Part shown: one piece after another, positions 63,423-64,000 of the stretch
Numbering within the stretch: the stretch's first letter is position 1
Layout of the letters: every line of letters starts with the position of its first letter
Assembly: GCA_036245805.1 (NCBI GenBank)
Contig: BTRK01000006.1
Span: 3,141,613-3,205,612 of the forward strand
DNA: 64,000 nucleotides
Origin: Pristionchus mayeri
Taxonomy: Eukaryota > Nematoda > Chromadorea > Rhabditida > Neodiplogasteridae
Direction: 5' to 3'
The notes under the pieces: generated by a model
Databases searched by the model: none
Told to the model about the DNA's origin: nothing
Seen by the model: the letters and a program-made list of their open reading frames with translations, nothing else
Program-made: the position numbers and the translations under genes

Positions 63423-64000
63423 CTGAATTGAAATTTTCATTTACAATGAGACGCTTCCAAAAATTATGGTCGATTCACTCTTTTTTTCAGAGACTAAAAT
63501 ACAGGATGTATCCAGAAAGCAATAAACAACCGAAGAGGTGGCGGGTTTCGAAGCAGTGGGCAAAAAATCTGCCACTGTGCGCATCAGGTTTTTCCATCGT
63601 GGATTATTTATGGAATCTCTGCAGCGCTAGTTGAACTGGAATTGGAGAGAAGGAACAGAGCAAACTCTCTCCAAATCTGCCTCTCTCTCCCCTCTCCCTA
63701 TCTCCCTTTCTCGGCAGAAATGGGGCGATGAAGGGATAGTGTTCGTGACAAACGCGAAGGGCTATTGATCTCCCCCCATGCTTCATTAGCGATCGTTAAT
63801 TGGACAATGGCTACAATGGAGATGAACATCTTTTTTTTCGTCGCGTTCTCTCTTGGTGATAGAACGCTCCGAGCTAAACGTGCTCAACCAAAACGCGAAG
63901 GGCACTGGTTCCCTTCCCCCTTCACACTCTTTATCCTATAACCATGGAAAAAATTCTTGCTCAGGGACTTTCAGGCGGGTTCATCCCCTTCAGCAACACA
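63423..64000. other. Window end, possible first exon region of the TSP1 gene
   Basis: The minus strand has MEKPDAHSGRFFAHC and a hydrophobic run (LFGCLLLSGYILYFSL) at 63590-63490, which might be an N-terminal exon, but no donor matches the phase of the exon at 63422. A CT-rich tract lies at 63660-63710. Otherwise no feature is seen. Confidence 0.35.

Noticed and set aside
1..64000. CRISPR arrays, prophage, operon-style bacterial genes
   Set aside because: No regularly spaced direct repeats or Shine-Dalgarno-led frames; spliced genes throughout indicate a eukaryote.

Overview
The window looks like nuclear DNA of a free-living nematode. The evidence is gene structure and gene content: many short exons split by compact introns ending in TTTCAG, a Str/Srj-type seven-helix chemoreceptor, two paralogous F-box genes, a C6-domain (DUF281) secreted protein, a TSP1 protein, an AP-1 sigma adaptin gene, and many Tc1/mariner elements and MITEs. 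A diplogastrid such as Pristionchus would fit, but nothing here proves genus or species. Exon models were built by eye from GT-AG or GC-AG sites and reading phase. They are firm where the summed exon length is a multiple of three and paralogues agree.

Layout. 1-7.5 kb: a foldback repeat, a small cysteine-rich secreted gene, a tRNA-Arg, a complete ten-exon chemoreceptor gene, and a decayed 3' end of the gene family found next. 7.8-10.3 kb: a mariner copy nested in an older mariner-like element. 11-20 kb: three tandem plus-strand paralogues of an unrecognised beta-strand-rich family. The first ends in a coiled coil and a partial RING, the second is a pseudogene, and the third is intact but lacks the RING. 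20-29 kb: an unresolved membrane gene and two minus-strand F-box genes, the second holding a 1.9-kb foldback with a MITE inside it. 29.8-34.8 kb: a plus-strand single-pass membrane protein gene whose introns hold a mariner copy and a 2-kb palindrome. 35-37 kb: another palindrome and the C6 gene. 37.6-57 kb: three minus-strand tandem paralogues (P1, P2, P3) resembling the plus-strand family, with a CBM49-like secreted protein gene between P1 and P2. 57.5-64 kb: AP-1 sigma and a TSP1 gene.

The most striking object is at 44653-50266. It is a 5.6-kb Tc1-type transposon with TA target duplications and terminal inverted repeats of about 1,070 bp. Each repeat is a captured 5' piece (leader, exons 1-3) of a DDX5/DDX17-type DEAD-box helicase gene. 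Inside are a six-exon DD34E transposase gene and, divergently transcribed from a 200-bp gap, a six-exon gene for a coiled-coil protein with a possible BEN-like C-terminus. The element sits in a 0.9-kb mariner-type MITE, which sits in an intron of P2: three nested layers, each boundary readable from TA duplications and from a second copy of the MITE at 25.6 kb.

Two themes recur. One is local expansion and decay of lineage-specific families, with mutations ranging from none to several per copy. The other is a heavy load of long, near-perfect palindromes with recurring termini, almost all lying in introns or between genes, so host genes remain mostly readable.
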